Assembly: GCA_947652605.1 (NCBI GenBank)
Contig: OX393576.1
Coordinates: 53,296,966 to 53,360,965, forward strand
Length of the DNA stretch: 64,000 nucleotides
Origin: Elmis aenea
Lineage: Eukaryota; Arthropoda; Insecta; Coleoptera; Elmidae
Direction: 5' to 3'
Position numbers and translations under genes: made by a program. Positions 1 through 11,178 of this stretch are shown here, piece by piece. How positions within the stretch are numbered: position 1 is the first letter of the stretch; every line of letters starts with the position of its first letter. The notes beneath the pieces were generated by a model. The model ran no database searches. It was not told the origin of the DNA and saw only the letters and a list, made by a program, of their open reading frames with translations.

Positions 1-51
1 TTGTGAAACTTTAAACATCGATAAGTCATTTTTCTTAAATGCAACACCCTG
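1..51. mobile_element. Right tip of a TA-inserted element cut by the window edge
   Basis: The sequence ends in ACACCCTG followed by TA. This is the reverse complement of the CAGGGTG tip shared by the palindromic elements at 22.5, 31.0, 35.0 and 38.3 kb. The rest would lie left of the window, so only the tip can be seen. It could be a chance match. Confidence 0.35.
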
Positions 52-53
52 TA

Positions 54-1413
54 TATTTTTACATTTTCTTGTAGAGAATTTAATTGTCTTTCGAAATTAT
101 TAAGCATGTCCTATACCTAAAGTTAATATTTTTCGAGCTATCTCGATTTTTATTAGTATCTATTACTAAGGCAATTAAAATATTTTAAATATCGGAATAT
201 GAATGTAAAGTTATTACAATATTGTGTAAGTATGTATATTACCTAAATATCGTAATATTGATATGTCGGCCATGTGTATCAACCACTGATTAATTTACTT
301 GCTATAAATGTTCTGGTAAACTATTAACTGTTCAATCGAAATCTTAAAGATTTTAAAATTCCTTGTGTTGACTATCTTAAGAAATTACGGGAAATGCTGA
401 GGTAATATTACAATCAGCGTATTGTACACTTGTACAAGCTTGTATCTGACATATACCACAACGACACCGAAATACTTTCAAGGTCTGGTGAAGTGTTATC
501 TAGGGGGGATGGACGACCAGCTCAGCGATCCGCTTCCTTCCGCACTGTGAGAGGAACAAGTGGTCAACATTGTCTGTCTCTAAAGAATGCGGTGTTTTTG
601 TATAGTGGGAAAAGATAAAGAAATTAAGATAAATAAGGAACATTATCTACACCAAAATAGTAAATTGACCAAAATAAAAATGAGAATATATACCGTTTTC
701 TTAAAAAAAACTTAACTTAAAATTTAAAACAAATATACGGCTTTCAAAACACCGGCTCAATTATTAAGATATGACACACGACAAAAATTTGTCTCTTTAT
801 ATTCCAAAGATATGCAAGCAAATTATTTAAAAAAAAGTTATATCACTACATTCTTTTGTATCTAATTAACGATTTAGTTCCGGAAAATTTAGTGGGAAAA
901 AAGGTTCTTTAAAAAAGTACCACCAATTTGGAAAATTTACAACACCTTAACAAAAATTAAACGCTTAGGATATCTTAAAACCTGTTATCGCATATTGTAT
1001 CAGATATGATACATATAATATAAAGCGATATTATTCATAGTTCTCATATAGTAGCGCCATCTACAGTGTATTATACTAATATTATACAGTTTCACACTTC
1101 TCTTCAGATTATTATTGAGCACAAAATTTAGCAACTTTGCCAAATTTAAACCTATACTCTAGCTTCTAGGTATAATAAGCGAGATCCCCATGCTTAAACT
1201 CGAATTTCAATCACCCTGTATATGCATGGTGTTACATATTAGAAAAAAAAGCCCGAAAAGTTCAAAAATTTCGTCTTAAAATAAAAACAAAATTAAAAAA
1301 TTTTTTTTTTAGCATTCTGTAATATATTGTACACATTCATGATTTTTTATTTGAAAATTTAAAAAGTCATGCGGTAAGGGCTTAATCTGCAAAATAGGTA
1401 TGAATATGATGAA
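54..1413. other. A+T-rich stretch without a recognisable gene
   Basis: No protein motif or long repeat was recognised. A single CACCCTG tip followed by TA lies at 1212-1220 and resembles the right end of a CAGGGTG element, but no matching left arm was found. The 62-codon open frame at 430-618 has no recognisable content. Confidence 0.5.
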
Positions 1414-1816
1414 AGTCGGTGAATATTTTTAATTATTGTTGCAAGATAATGCAGAAAGGAATGCAATTTGTGGTAAAATTGTTTTTTTAATTTAATTTTC
1501 TTATTTCCTGCTTACCGTTGCTGTTTCTAGTACCCTTTACATGAAGTAAAAATCAAGTTACCCCAATACAACCAAATAAACATTTTCTAGAAAAACAACT
1601 TTTTTAGAAAATATCATTCTACGCTAAAAATGTTATTTTATTGTTGCATTAGGGTAACCTGATTATTACCTGATTTAAATGATACTAAAAACTGCACCGG
1701 TGAGCAGGAAATAACAAAATTTTTAAAACTCGAAGTAAAATCAAAAACAAATACACCACAAAGTACACTTCCTTCCTACATTATCTTGCAACGATAATTA
1801 AAAATATTCACCGACT
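1414..1816. repeat. 403-bp foldback (palindromic) element
   Basis: The left end AGTCGGTGAATATTTTTAAT returns as its reverse complement at 1797-1816. The two arms can be followed inward almost to the centre near 1600: left TTGCAAGATAATG against right CATTATCTTGCAA, and left TTTCCTGCTTACCG against right CGGTGAGCAGGAAA. The arms are diverged by scattered substitutions and small indels, so the element is not recent. No coding content and no clear target duplication were seen. It is probably a non-autonomous DNA transposon of unknown superfamily. Confidence 0.75.
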
Positions 1817-2442
1817 ACGTGTACCTTCTACAAACAAACATCCTGTGAAGAACCTCCTGCCACAAAAATCTGTTAAGTTATCAATGCAATGTATTTTTTT
1901 CGTTAGTTTCTTGATTTATATTACGATATTTCATGTCCTGCTTGTGTGCTAATCGAGAAAACCGCAGAGTTATTGTGGCTGTCCACAAAGTTTTATAGAA
2001 AATAACACTATAGGCATGATATCGAAGTACACAAGTTGTTTCAATATTATACCAGCAAACTTCTGATGACAATTTTCACAATTATTACAAGAAAACAATT
2101 CTATGAAGGTTTTAGTATCAGTAAGCTTAATATTATTCGATTAAAATTATTATAATTCATATTTCTTTCTTACAAATGCGAAATTTTGCACCAAAAATAA
2201 ACATTGCTCTCGGAATTCTGTTGATTCTACCTGTGATAGTTGCAAGTGACGAAATAAGTTTTTCCAAAGTAAAAATAACTAAACATTACTTCAGGACAAC
2301 CATGACACAAAACAGACTAAGTGAATTGGGCTATGATAGGCCTTGAAAGCGAGTTAATTGAAAGAATATGTTATTTTCTATCTAAGGAAAATATAAAAAA
2401 GTTTGCCAGGAAAAAATTTAAATTATATGTACCTAAGTTGAA
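1817..2442. other. A+T-rich stretch, nothing recognised
   Basis: No coding motif, repeat or RNA gene was recognised. The small minus-strand open frame at 1881-2072 is unremarkable. Confidence 0.5.
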
Positions 2443-2867
2443 AATGTTTTTTTGTGCGATCGTACTAGAAACAGCTGTTTGACGGACGCGTTAGCAACCA
2501 TAAAGTACTGCATTAACGGCCCTATCCTTAGCAACGGCCGTAAAAGTGACTTTTCAGGCCGTTACCCTTAGCAACGGCCGAAAAAGTAACTTTTACGGCC
2601 GTTGCTAAGGAGAGGGCCGGTAATGCAGTACACACGTCGTCATCTGTCAGTGACAGAATGTCACGTAGTTTCTAACTAATAATTTTGAAAATTACTAAAA
2701 ATTTAAATTGTTTTTAATTTGATCGCACAAAAAATGTAATATGCACCTCGGCCAAAACGTACTTTTTTGCCCTTGGCTGTTTGCTGGCCGAGACGTAGTC
2801 GAGGCCAGCAAACCAGACGCGGCCGAAAAAGTTACACTTTTTGGCCTTGATACATAAATAACTATTA
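2443..2867. mobile_element. GC-rich hairpin repeat family H, copy 1
   Basis: The part from 2561 to 2867 is repeated in the same orientation at 56771-57053, with only scattered differences and a deletion of about 20-25 bp. That makes it a dispersed family and not local low complexity. The element is rich in AACGGCCG, CGGCC and AGTAACTTTT blocks. Its left part (2443-2560) is a shortened inverted copy of its middle part. For example, TTTGTGCGATC at the left answers GATCGCACAAA at about 2722, and AGTACTGCATTAACGGCC answers GGCCGGTAATGCAGTAC. No protein is encoded. The family resembles a foldback MITE; its superfamily cannot be told because no target duplication is clear. Confidence 0.75.
2501..2633. 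repeat. 133-bp hairpin inside repeat family H
   Basis: GTACTGCATTAACGGCC at 2502 pairs with GGCCGGTAATGCAGTAC ending at 2632. The core carries three alternating AACGGCCG/CGGCCGTT blocks, so several alternative stems are possible. If transcribed, the RNA would form a long, nearly complete hairpin. Confidence 0.8.
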
Positions 2868-3590
2868 TATGAGATTTAAAAAATAGGTACCTAGTACCTA
2901 CATCCTAGCTATATATTTTGTTTTGTTTTGTTTTTAACTGTTGTTTTTATCAATATACATTTTTTTATAAGACAAAAGGTTTTTGTTATTTAACAAAACC
3001 CTACAAAAAATGCACTCACCGTCAAACAATACAACTTAAAATATTTATTTATAATTGAAGATTAAGATTGGCAAAAATTATTTTTGTCCAGAGCGGCCCT
3101 GCTCTTCCTAGCATTTTTCAATTCAATAGAACTTCTAACATTCTTAACATAGTATGTTCATTGCTGATTAAATACCAAATTACAATACATTTTTGAGCCT
3201 GTGTTTAATTTTATGAACTTTTTTACTACTCACATACAACAGCTGAAATTTAAACTGGTGTCACTTTTGCAGGTAAATATGGCACATATTTTATTAGCAC
3301 TTCATAATAATAATAAGCATCAATTTTTGAACTACTATGGCAAAATGGGATTGGTTAGTTCTTTAACATTACCGTTTCAAAATTAATGTATTCACCAACA
3401 CAGCTCAACCAAATTTTATATTAGATTAATGCCAAACTTTGTAACACGAATTTTTCATTTTTAAGTTTGTGTTATCAAAACTATTAATACAAGTAGTATA
3501 TCAATAACAAACATGTATCACATAAAAAGTATGTACACAATTTTAGTAAGCAAAGAATCATAGAGTCAAACTTATACGCAAATCGTTTAA
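2868..3590. other. A+T-rich stretch, nothing recognised
   Basis: It contains a short run of TTTTG repeats near 2920-2935 but no recognisable gene. The open frame at 3201-3386 shows no known motif. Confidence 0.5.
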
Positions 3591-3763
3591 GGGTAGTTCA
3601 CACCGTGTGAACAGCTTGATGTCGCGATGCCACGAAATCACGACGCTAGTGCCGCGATGACGCGACATGGATATTGACAGTTCGACATTTGACGTAAGCC
3701 TAACATACTTGGGTAGTTCACACGGTGACATCGCGACATTAAATTTCACCGTGTGAACTACCC
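3591..3763. mobile_element. 173-bp MITE with GGGTAGTTCACAC ends
   Basis: The left end GGGTAGTTCACACCGTGTGA is mirrored by the right end TCACCGTGTGAACTACCC. A third copy of the tip (GGGTAGTTCACACGGTGACA) sits inside at 3711-3730. The interior is rich in TCGCGA, CGCGAT and CACGA words, unlike its surroundings. The CACGGTG/CACCGTG words at each end are themselves partly palindromic. No convincing target duplication was seen (flanks TTTAA and ATTAG). The minus-strand open frame at 3558-3749 is a by-product of this repeat. Confidence 0.7.
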
Positions 3764-4578
3764 ATTAGGTAACTAAAATAAGTCAATGCATTACCTAAAA
3801 ATCCAAAAATATATTAAAACTCTTACACGATCCTAACTTTAAGCAAAATTTGTAGCCCATAACACCATGAACACAATTTCCGACATTTATTATAGTTTTA
3901 TCTGTGAGTGTGTCCAACATTAGTATCACTATACTACAACGTTATTCACTAAAATCATTTAAAAGCTCATCAGATAAATGTCTTAAAGTCATTTAGATTA
4001 TAAAATCATTAATAAAAAACACATTAAGCTTTTAAAACACTTGGTGGCACTCTATTTAGTTATGAATTTACTTTGTTATAAATTAAGTTCTTCGTAACTA
4101 GGGAAGACAGTTTTTATATGTAATTTATTAAATATTACTTATACATATCACTTATGAATATTACTTTAGTTTTCAAGTATACGTGATTATCACAAAAACT
4201 GTTCCAACTTGTGTTTTATTATCAAGCAATAGTTGGATTTAAAAAAAAACTTTGTAGTTATACTAAGTTAAATTTTTTTTTCTGTTTAATTACATAGGTT
4301 TTTTTAAAAAATAAAATTAACAGCTTTGAAAGCCACGAAACCTGATTATTTTTTTTAAATTTATTAATACCTATACTTCGGTAAAGATTTTAAAATTAAA
4401 AAAATTGTTTTTAAAAGCAAAGTTTTAATTTTATCGGATATGTAGAAGTTGGTCAAAAATAACAATATTTGAACCTAACAAAAAAGTGAAGTTAAATAAA
4501 TGTTTAAAAAAACAAACTATTATTCTTCAAACGTTGGAAAAAAAAAGTAGTTTTTATAAAAATTTTACATAATAAACT
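3764..4578. other. A+T-rich stretch, nothing recognised
   Basis: Very A+T-rich DNA with homopolymer runs. No gene, RNA or repeat boundary was recognised. Confidence 0.5.
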
Positions 4579-4690
4579 GGAGCAGTGGAGCAAACAAAAT
4601 TATTTGCTCCGGGCTCCGCTCCAGCTCCGGGCAAAAACCCATTGCTCCACTGCTCCGTGCTCCGCTCCAAACCCCTGCTTGTAAGTATTG
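4579..4690. repeat. GCTCC-rich repeat patch with an inverted repeat
   Basis: GGAGCAGTGGAGCAA (4579-4593) is exactly complementary to TTGCTCCACTGCTCC (4642-4656). Between and after them the word GCTCC recurs many times, as GGGCTCCGCTCCAGCTCC and GTGCTCCGCTCC. Clusters of short GC-rich words like this are typical of the subterminal regions of hAT elements. Here only the patch remains and no terminal tips were found. The minus-strand open frame at 4565-4750 only reads through this repeat. Confidence 0.5.
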
Positions 4691-5810
4691 CGTAGGGCAT
4701 TTATCGCTTGTATTTTCACTCAATAAAAGAGGGCGACGTTTTAAAAGCATACATGTAGCTGATAATCTTGTTACTAAGCAGTAAGAATATTAATATTAAC
4801 TAGTAATTGAGCCTTTAATGTTGCAAATTTGTACAAACGTATCTACTGCTCGATAGAGTGTTTATTTATTTTACTTCAGAAAGCTCGAAGCTAGTCCTCT
4901 TATTCTGAAAGGACTGGACATTCTATATCCGACAAGAATCATTAGTCGAAGAGCTTAGCAAAGCACCAGTTTTTATCGATTATAGCGACATCATTGTCGA
5001 TGTCAGGGTGGCTACACTATATGACTGATGAGGTCAAAACAGAACTACGACACTTGACAGTCGCGATGGGATCCGCCGCGCCTCGTAACTACCACAGCCA
5101 ACTGCTCTATTAACTGCACATTAGTGGCTTACTTTCAGGTATTAGAAACAAAGGAACAAAATTATGGCTCTTTATCACGTGACTCAGACGCGTGGAATGA
5201 CATAAAATCATAAGTTGATTTCCAAGAATGCATCGCACGACTGCATTTTATTTTGTGCAAGCAGGAGACGAGTTCCTGTTAATTAATAATTCATTAAGAA
5301 CGTATATCATTATATTTTATTGTCTCCTGAAAATGCCTGTAATAAAAGTGACTTTCATTTATCATAAAGACATTTGTCATAGTTTAAGATAATATCTGAT
5401 CGATCAATAAAGATAATGAATGAGCATATAAGCAATCTAATAAAGTAGTTGACAAGCTAAAACGTTATAAGAAGAGCTAATAAAATTAATAATTCCACAT
5501 CGCTGAACAAAAAACAACGAATAAAAGCACTTTTAAGGTGCAAATGAAACACCATAAAAACGATCGATAACAAACTTTTTTTCATAAATATTTTTGTGTA
5601 GAATGTTGTAAAGCAAGACCGCGTGAATACTGTTTAAATATCTTCCTATTTAAAAATCATTAATAACTATCAAAATTATATTCGGACAACAATTATTTTT
5701 TTTAAAGATCTAATAAAAAAATAAAAACGTTTTAGAGTTTTTGTTGAAAAAATACAACGCTTGTGAATGAAATTTTAAAAAGTTATTGGCAAAAGCACAC
5801 ATAAAAATGT
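4691..5810. other. Gene-free stretch with a CpG-containing block
   Basis: Between about 4880 and 5330 the base mix is less extreme than around it, with words such as GATCCGCCGCGCCTCG and a CACGTG E-box (in ATCACGTGACTC, near 5177). This could be old single-copy or regulatory DNA. No exon could be supported. The rest is plain A+T-rich DNA. Confidence 0.35.
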
Positions 5811-6690
5811 GGAAAGGTATAGTTCTAAAAATCCAGTTTTTTAAGTAAGGGAACTAAAAAACAATTATAATGGTCAAACAAGGTAACAAGGTGACCTCGG
5901 AGGAAACTTAACAGCCGGTCATCAAAAACGTTACGAAGGAAAGCTATAGTTTTTTGTGTGCTGTGGCAACGTCCTGTTGAAAAAACCATGCTAAAGATTA
6001 TTATCGTGTAGCTGTTGAACAGCTTTATTCAAAATTTGTGTCTGTACCTCTCAGCATTGACGGCGGAATAAAAAAAAATCGGCCCAATTATTCTTCTGCA
6101 AGACACTGCCATGCAAACACCAATTTTCTGAGCATGTAGTGGAAATAATTTATCAGTAGTGCTCCACATCCGCATATTTTGAGAATTGACATACCCCGAA
6201 AGATGAAACCACGCTACGTAAAAACAAAGTTAAATTTAGAAGTCGTCGTTCATTAAATTATTGACAAACCATTGGCAGTACGCAAGATTCTGTGGTGGTC
6301 TGCCGGAAAAGGGCTTAATATGATTGCATATTGTGTGCAATTCTTTACAATCGTTCGGCATGTTACATAAGAGAGTCCAATTTATTAAGAAAGACCTTTC
6401 AATGGTTTTGTAGGCTCTTGTTCCATACGTTGACGAATGTCGTTAACAACTTCTTCTGTACGAAGGGTTGGCCTACCAACACCTTTTTTATGAGTCACAG
6501 ACCCAATTTTGCAAAACACACCAACACACAATTTATAAGGCATGCATAAAAATCTTTTTGTATTACTGCCAAATCTGGGAAATGCTCCCGAAAATCGTCC
6601 AACCATAAGCTAAGGCGCACATTGAACTGCGAGGCGCAGTACGGGCAGAGCAGGCCAGGCAGGGGAGAAAACAATGTGGCACAGTTGTCC
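5811..6690 (-). pseudogene. Decayed mariner-type transposase
   Basis: A transposase would cut and rejoin the ends of its own element at TA sites. On the minus strand, in shifting frames, the family order can be read: REHFPDLA and GSVTHKKGVGRPTLRTEE near 6460-6630 (N-terminal helix-turn-helix and linker), then TCRTIVKNCTQY, then WFHLSGYVNSQNMRMWS near 6170-6220, KIGVCMAVSCRRIIGPIFF near 6080-6130, VNAERYR and a ruined QQDGATAHT region near 5950-5990. Many stops and frameshifts break it. The second catalytic aspartate region reads STGRCHST, so the protein is dead. The order matches insect mariner-like transposases that carry an IGPIFF motif. No terminal repeats were found. The GC-rich element at 6609-7596 lies against or within its 5' end. 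Confidence 0.78.
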
Positions 6691-7596
6691 GCGTACATTG
6701 GACAGCAGTTCTGCGCGGCAGTTTACGCATTGTCAAATTAATTAATATTTAAACATTAAAAGTTATTTTTTTCAACACAGTAATCTATATATTTTTGCAT
6801 ATTCTTATAGAAATATAAATAAATTTTTTATTTGTTGTGTTTTAATTGTTCAAAAAATACTCTAGTTTTGTCTCCCTACTATGAAATATTCTATTTGCCC
6901 TGCAATTAACATATAAATCACGATAGCCCGGAAATTAATAAATATAGGTAAGAAACTAACTTTAAATTATCTAAGTACAATCTAATTCTGTACAAAAGTA
7001 CACATAAAAAAAAACGAAACTATTGTAATAAAAAAATTATTCACATTTTTTATTTCCATTGAATTTGACAAAGCGTAGCAAATGCCCTGTGTAATATTTT
7101 AAAAGTTTTACTTGTGCAAAACGTTTGCGAAACTATTATCTAACTTCAAAAATAATTGCCGCTGCTATCTTAAAGTTGTTAAATATTAAAAAAATTTGAG
7201 GGTGCTGCTTCGCTCAAAATTTTTAGGGGAGTGTAATTTACACTAACACGGTTGGTGATTTTTATCCAAATTACCTGTTTAAATTTCGTTTTCATATGTT
7301 GTAAATGGCTGGTGTCGTAAATCACATGGTAGTTACACAACGATTCAATTAATTTTACTTCTAATGATTCCATTTAAAGAAAAGACACAATCAAATCAAA
7401 ATACTCAAAGGAGCGCGAGTGGCGATATGACACAGTTTCTGTGTAAGATCCACAAGTGTGGGGCAGGCGAAAACGGCGCAGTACTGCGCTGCATTGTTCT
7501 GCGTCTCAATTCGCGGTGTCTTATCTCCAAACATGGAATCACAGAAACTGTACCTGCCCTGCGTCAGTCAACTGCGTGTCAATGTGCGCTAGGCCT
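6609..7596. mobile_element. GC-rich inverted-repeat element of about 1 kb
   Basis: AAGGCGCACATTGAACTGCG at the left answers CGCAGTTGAC...TCAATGTGCGCTAGGC (reverse complement) at about 7560-7596. Both ends carry further shared words around GGCGCAGTACGGGCAG and CTGCCCTGCGTC. The right part also holds a hairpin: CACAGTTTCTGTG near 7431 against CACAGAAACTGT near 7540. The middle is A+T rich and has no coding content. The pairing is imperfect, so the extent as one element is an inference; it could be two separate pieces of one family. Confidence 0.45.
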
Positions 7597-9980
7597 AAAC
7601 GCTGATTATATTCCCAAATTCCATTAACTAGCGCACTCAACTAGATCGAAAATAGGCTTCAATCATGTAAATTGTGTGCTCTGTGGTGAAGTCCATGATT
7701 AAAATAATACCAAAACTGCCTAAGATTACAATAGAAAGAAAAGTTTACCAGAACTGCTTTACAAATTTTGACAATCAAAAAATGATTGGCATAAATGCAC
7801 GATACTAGCGTCGACAATTATTTAAAAATCAACCTTTGACCAAGATAATTTTTTATATCACGGTACATGCCCAAAATCATACACATCTAAAGGTTGATTT
7901 AGCATTTTATTGTAATATTTGTATTATCTATTTGTTTAAAACACTTGGAATGTGTTATACGATATATTAATTTATTTATATATTCTAAAATGGAAAAAAA
8001 AACAATATTGGGAGTTAACGAACTAATTTTGTAGCACAATCGGAACAATTTTTATTTCCAATATTTTACTGCCATACCTATACTTACGTAACAATAACCA
8101 TTTTCTTAGAAAAGAAGAAAAAAAAAGTTTTTAGAGATAATAATAATAGAAATATTACTATTTTAATAACTTCTCTTTAAATCTTACGCAAATTAGTTAC
8201 ATATTAAAAATAAATAAGCAAATTGCTGAAAACCACAACAGACGAAAATAAAACCCGTAACATTCGTATGAATTTTTTAGAAAGAGTTTTTAAAATGTAC
8301 ATGACACGTTTCAAAATTTAAAACACTTTATTCAAATAAAATGAAGTTCCTTAACTTTTCATGTTGTTATAAATTATAATAAAGTATGATTACAATAACA
8401 TTTAATACAACGGCGTTAAAGTAACGAAGCAAGTTAGTTAGTTCGTGTAATAAAATAGTAAAAACATGGGTACAACTTCGGTAACAGTATTATTTATTAT
8501 TAAACACTGAGGCCGCCAAGGAGCTAGCGAATTTTTTACCCAAATTCTGGACACTTTAACATACTTAGGCCACACTTGCTACAACTAAAACTAGGTCAAC
8601 TTCCCTAGATAAAACAAAAAAGCAAAGCACAGATTTTAGGGTAATTAAATAAATTATATTACTTAATAAAAAATAGAGGATACGAATAAATGAAACTAAC
8701 TTGCTTAACAATTCACAAAGGTACAAACTCTAAACGTTATAAAAATTGTAGCATTGACAATTTTTAAATTAATTATTAACAGTAGATGTAATGCTTCTTC
8801 AAGAAACACTTTATGAACAAGTGTTGTTTCATACTTAATTAATGTAATTTCTGCAGCAATAAATAAATAAGTCCCTTCAAATAATCAAATGAAATAACGT
8901 CATCACATTAAAATAAATAATTCTGATGCAATATCCAACGTTTTGCAAAAACAATAAATTATTAATGATAATGTTTGAAAGGAACATACTAATTTTAATA
9001 TAGAATAGTAATAATTCAAGGAAAATAAAGTGTGCCTAGATTAGTACACAGATAACACACTATCGTCATACCTTGAAGTCCCTTTTTTTATTTAAAAAAA
9101 AAACAATAAAAATTGTGTACGACCTTCGCACAACTATATGCACAAATAATGTTTAAATTTTTTCTTAAAAATATTGTAAATGTTTTGGTTGCATTTCATG
9201 CATCCTTTAAATAAATTCGTCGTTCCCATGCAATCCGTTTGTGTGTTTATAAAAGAAAATCAGACACTACACATTTAAACGTAAAAAAAAGATATCTTTA
9301 ATGGGCCTGCGCCCTGCTGCACTCTGAATATATTCCTGATAAGTTTGCGCCTCGATGTCTAGTCACACATATTTAAGCAAGTGAATTTGAATTCAAAGAA
9401 CATAATCATAATAAAAATATATTATGCACGTAGCATGTTCGCATATGTCACTTGCATATTTATTATTACATTCGCATAGTTTGGGTGGATGCCAAATTGT
9501 TGAGTTGTGGTTATCTACCTTTTATAACCTTGTGAGTATAACGTTACCAATGCACGTTCATTAAAAATGCACCAATGCAACTCTAAAACATGATATATTT
9601 AATAATTTTTAACTCCTTTTGAGGATACGTTAATGCATTAGCCTTAGTCATCTGCTTAATTAAATAAACTGAAGTAATTAAACTGGTCATTAATTTAAAT
9701 ATGCGAAATACGAGGTGGCATCAAAAAGTTTTAGGAAGTCTTACAGATATACCCCATAAGTGACAAAAGCGACTCATCTTTCAGCGGGCGCGCTATCGCG
9801 ACTCCGACTCCACAGCCCTGCGTATTACTTATGATAATTTTAATTCTACCAAATATAGCATGTTTACCTATGAATGATCATTAAAACAGCAATCACTCGA
9901 GAAATACTAGTATTTGACATAAAACATCCTTAACGTTGTTTAAAGACCATAACATTATCTACAAGAAAATGTAAAAAATA
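7597..9980. other. A+T-rich stretch, nothing recognised
   Basis: No transposase motif, RNA gene or long repeat was found in these 2.4 kb. At 9708-9728 the sequence CGAGGTGGCATCAAAAAGTT resembles the tip of a mariner element, but no partner end was found. Confidence 0.45.
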
Positions 9981-10500
9981 CGGGGTGTTTCAATTAAAAA
10001 ATTACTTATGGATGTTTAAAATTCAAAAGTTGCATATTGGTGTGCGGAAACAATACACTCAGTACTTATAGACGAAATTAATTTCAGATCATGTAACTCA
10101 TGTTTTTCAAGAATCAGTTGGGAAATTTCTTTTCTATTTGCAATATTTAACCAGATGTGAAGGCAATATGCACTAGGTGAACACCAGACGTAGAAAGTAC
10201 GACACGTGCCTGCTTATGATAAGAAATGTTGGGAGCCCGTTCGAAAGTTAAAGAGGGAAAAATATCGCTTGAAAACGACAAAAGTTATCACGAATTTGTA
10301 CTCGAAGGATAAACACCACATGGAAATTTTATGGAAAGATCATGGATAATAGTTTTCGCTCTACTCTGCAATGCGCTAACGCACACGTATTGTGTCGCCC
10401 TTTTTTGCAAAGAATTAGAGAATACTGTTGTGCAACATCGTCCTCTCATTTATGGGTTTTGTTTTGTTTTTAAAGCTACAATCGAAGTTAAAAGGTCTAA
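9981..10500. mobile_element. Possible single end of a mariner-type element
   Basis: A TA is followed by CGGGGTGTTTCAATTAAAAA, close to the CAGGGTGTTTCA tips seen at 28.8 and 38.3 kb. No opposite end was identified. The downstream DNA is interrupted at about 10500 by the GC-rich nest, so the other half may lie beyond 13490. The 68-codon open frame at 10331-10537 has no known motif. Confidence 0.3.
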
Positions 10501-10683
10501 TGGTGCTATTCGGCACCGCCACGGTGTACCGTTATAACGCTGTAAGTGAGTAGGCTTATAACGCACCGTAAGGTCCGTACTTACAGCGTCAACAGGATAT
10601 GCTATTCGGCACCGTACCCTATAAGTAACGATACAATTGATCTACCCTTACCGCGTAGGTACTGTTAGTTTAGTTCATTGGTA

Positions 10684-10760
10684 GGGTTGCCAATAGGTCT
10701 CTTTTAAAGAGAACATGTTCTCTTTTTTAAGAGAATATTTTTGTTCTCTTTATTTTTTTT
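10684..10760. repeat. Probable hAT left end with subterminal palindromes
   Basis: AGGGTTGCCAATAGG resembles the CAGGGTTGCC tips of insect hAT elements. It is followed by the perfect palindrome AAGAGAACATGTTCTCTT and by further TTCTCTT/AAGAGAA words, which is typical subterminal structure. It lies upstream of the hAT transposase remnant and in the right orientation. No matching right tip was found after 12761. Confidence 0.45.
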
Positions 10761-11178
10761 ATTATTTATATAAATTTCCTCTTTTTTACATTTTGCTAAT
10801 TAATAATGCACAAAAGATAAAGTTCCTCTCTAAATTTGAAATGTAAATTAACAATACTATTTTTATTGTGTGTAAAGGTAAAAAGCATGTGAAATTTTGA
10901 ATATTTAAAATTATGGAGTTATCAGCTATCAACTTTCAATGGTTTTAGTTAGATGAAATTAGAACATATTCCAACATGGGAAGAAATTGAAAAGTGTATA
11001 ATATTTCTTGCAGCTAAAAATATTGTTGTGGATGACACGAAATGTTTCGACCAGTTTTGTAACTTAAAAGTATTTTTAGAAAAAAAACCTCAATGTTGAA
11101 CCTTTTAAAAAGCTTGTTTCCTGCCTTAAATGGGTAGAATACTTCCAAACAAATACTTTTGAGTTTCATTCTGAAATA

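Noticed and set aside
6331..6549. 72-codon plus-strand open frame
   Set aside because: It is the shadow of the mariner transposase relic on the minus strand.
7364..7627. 87-codon open frame
   Set aside because: It reads through a GC-rich hairpin that pairs with itself and with 6609-6725; no motif.
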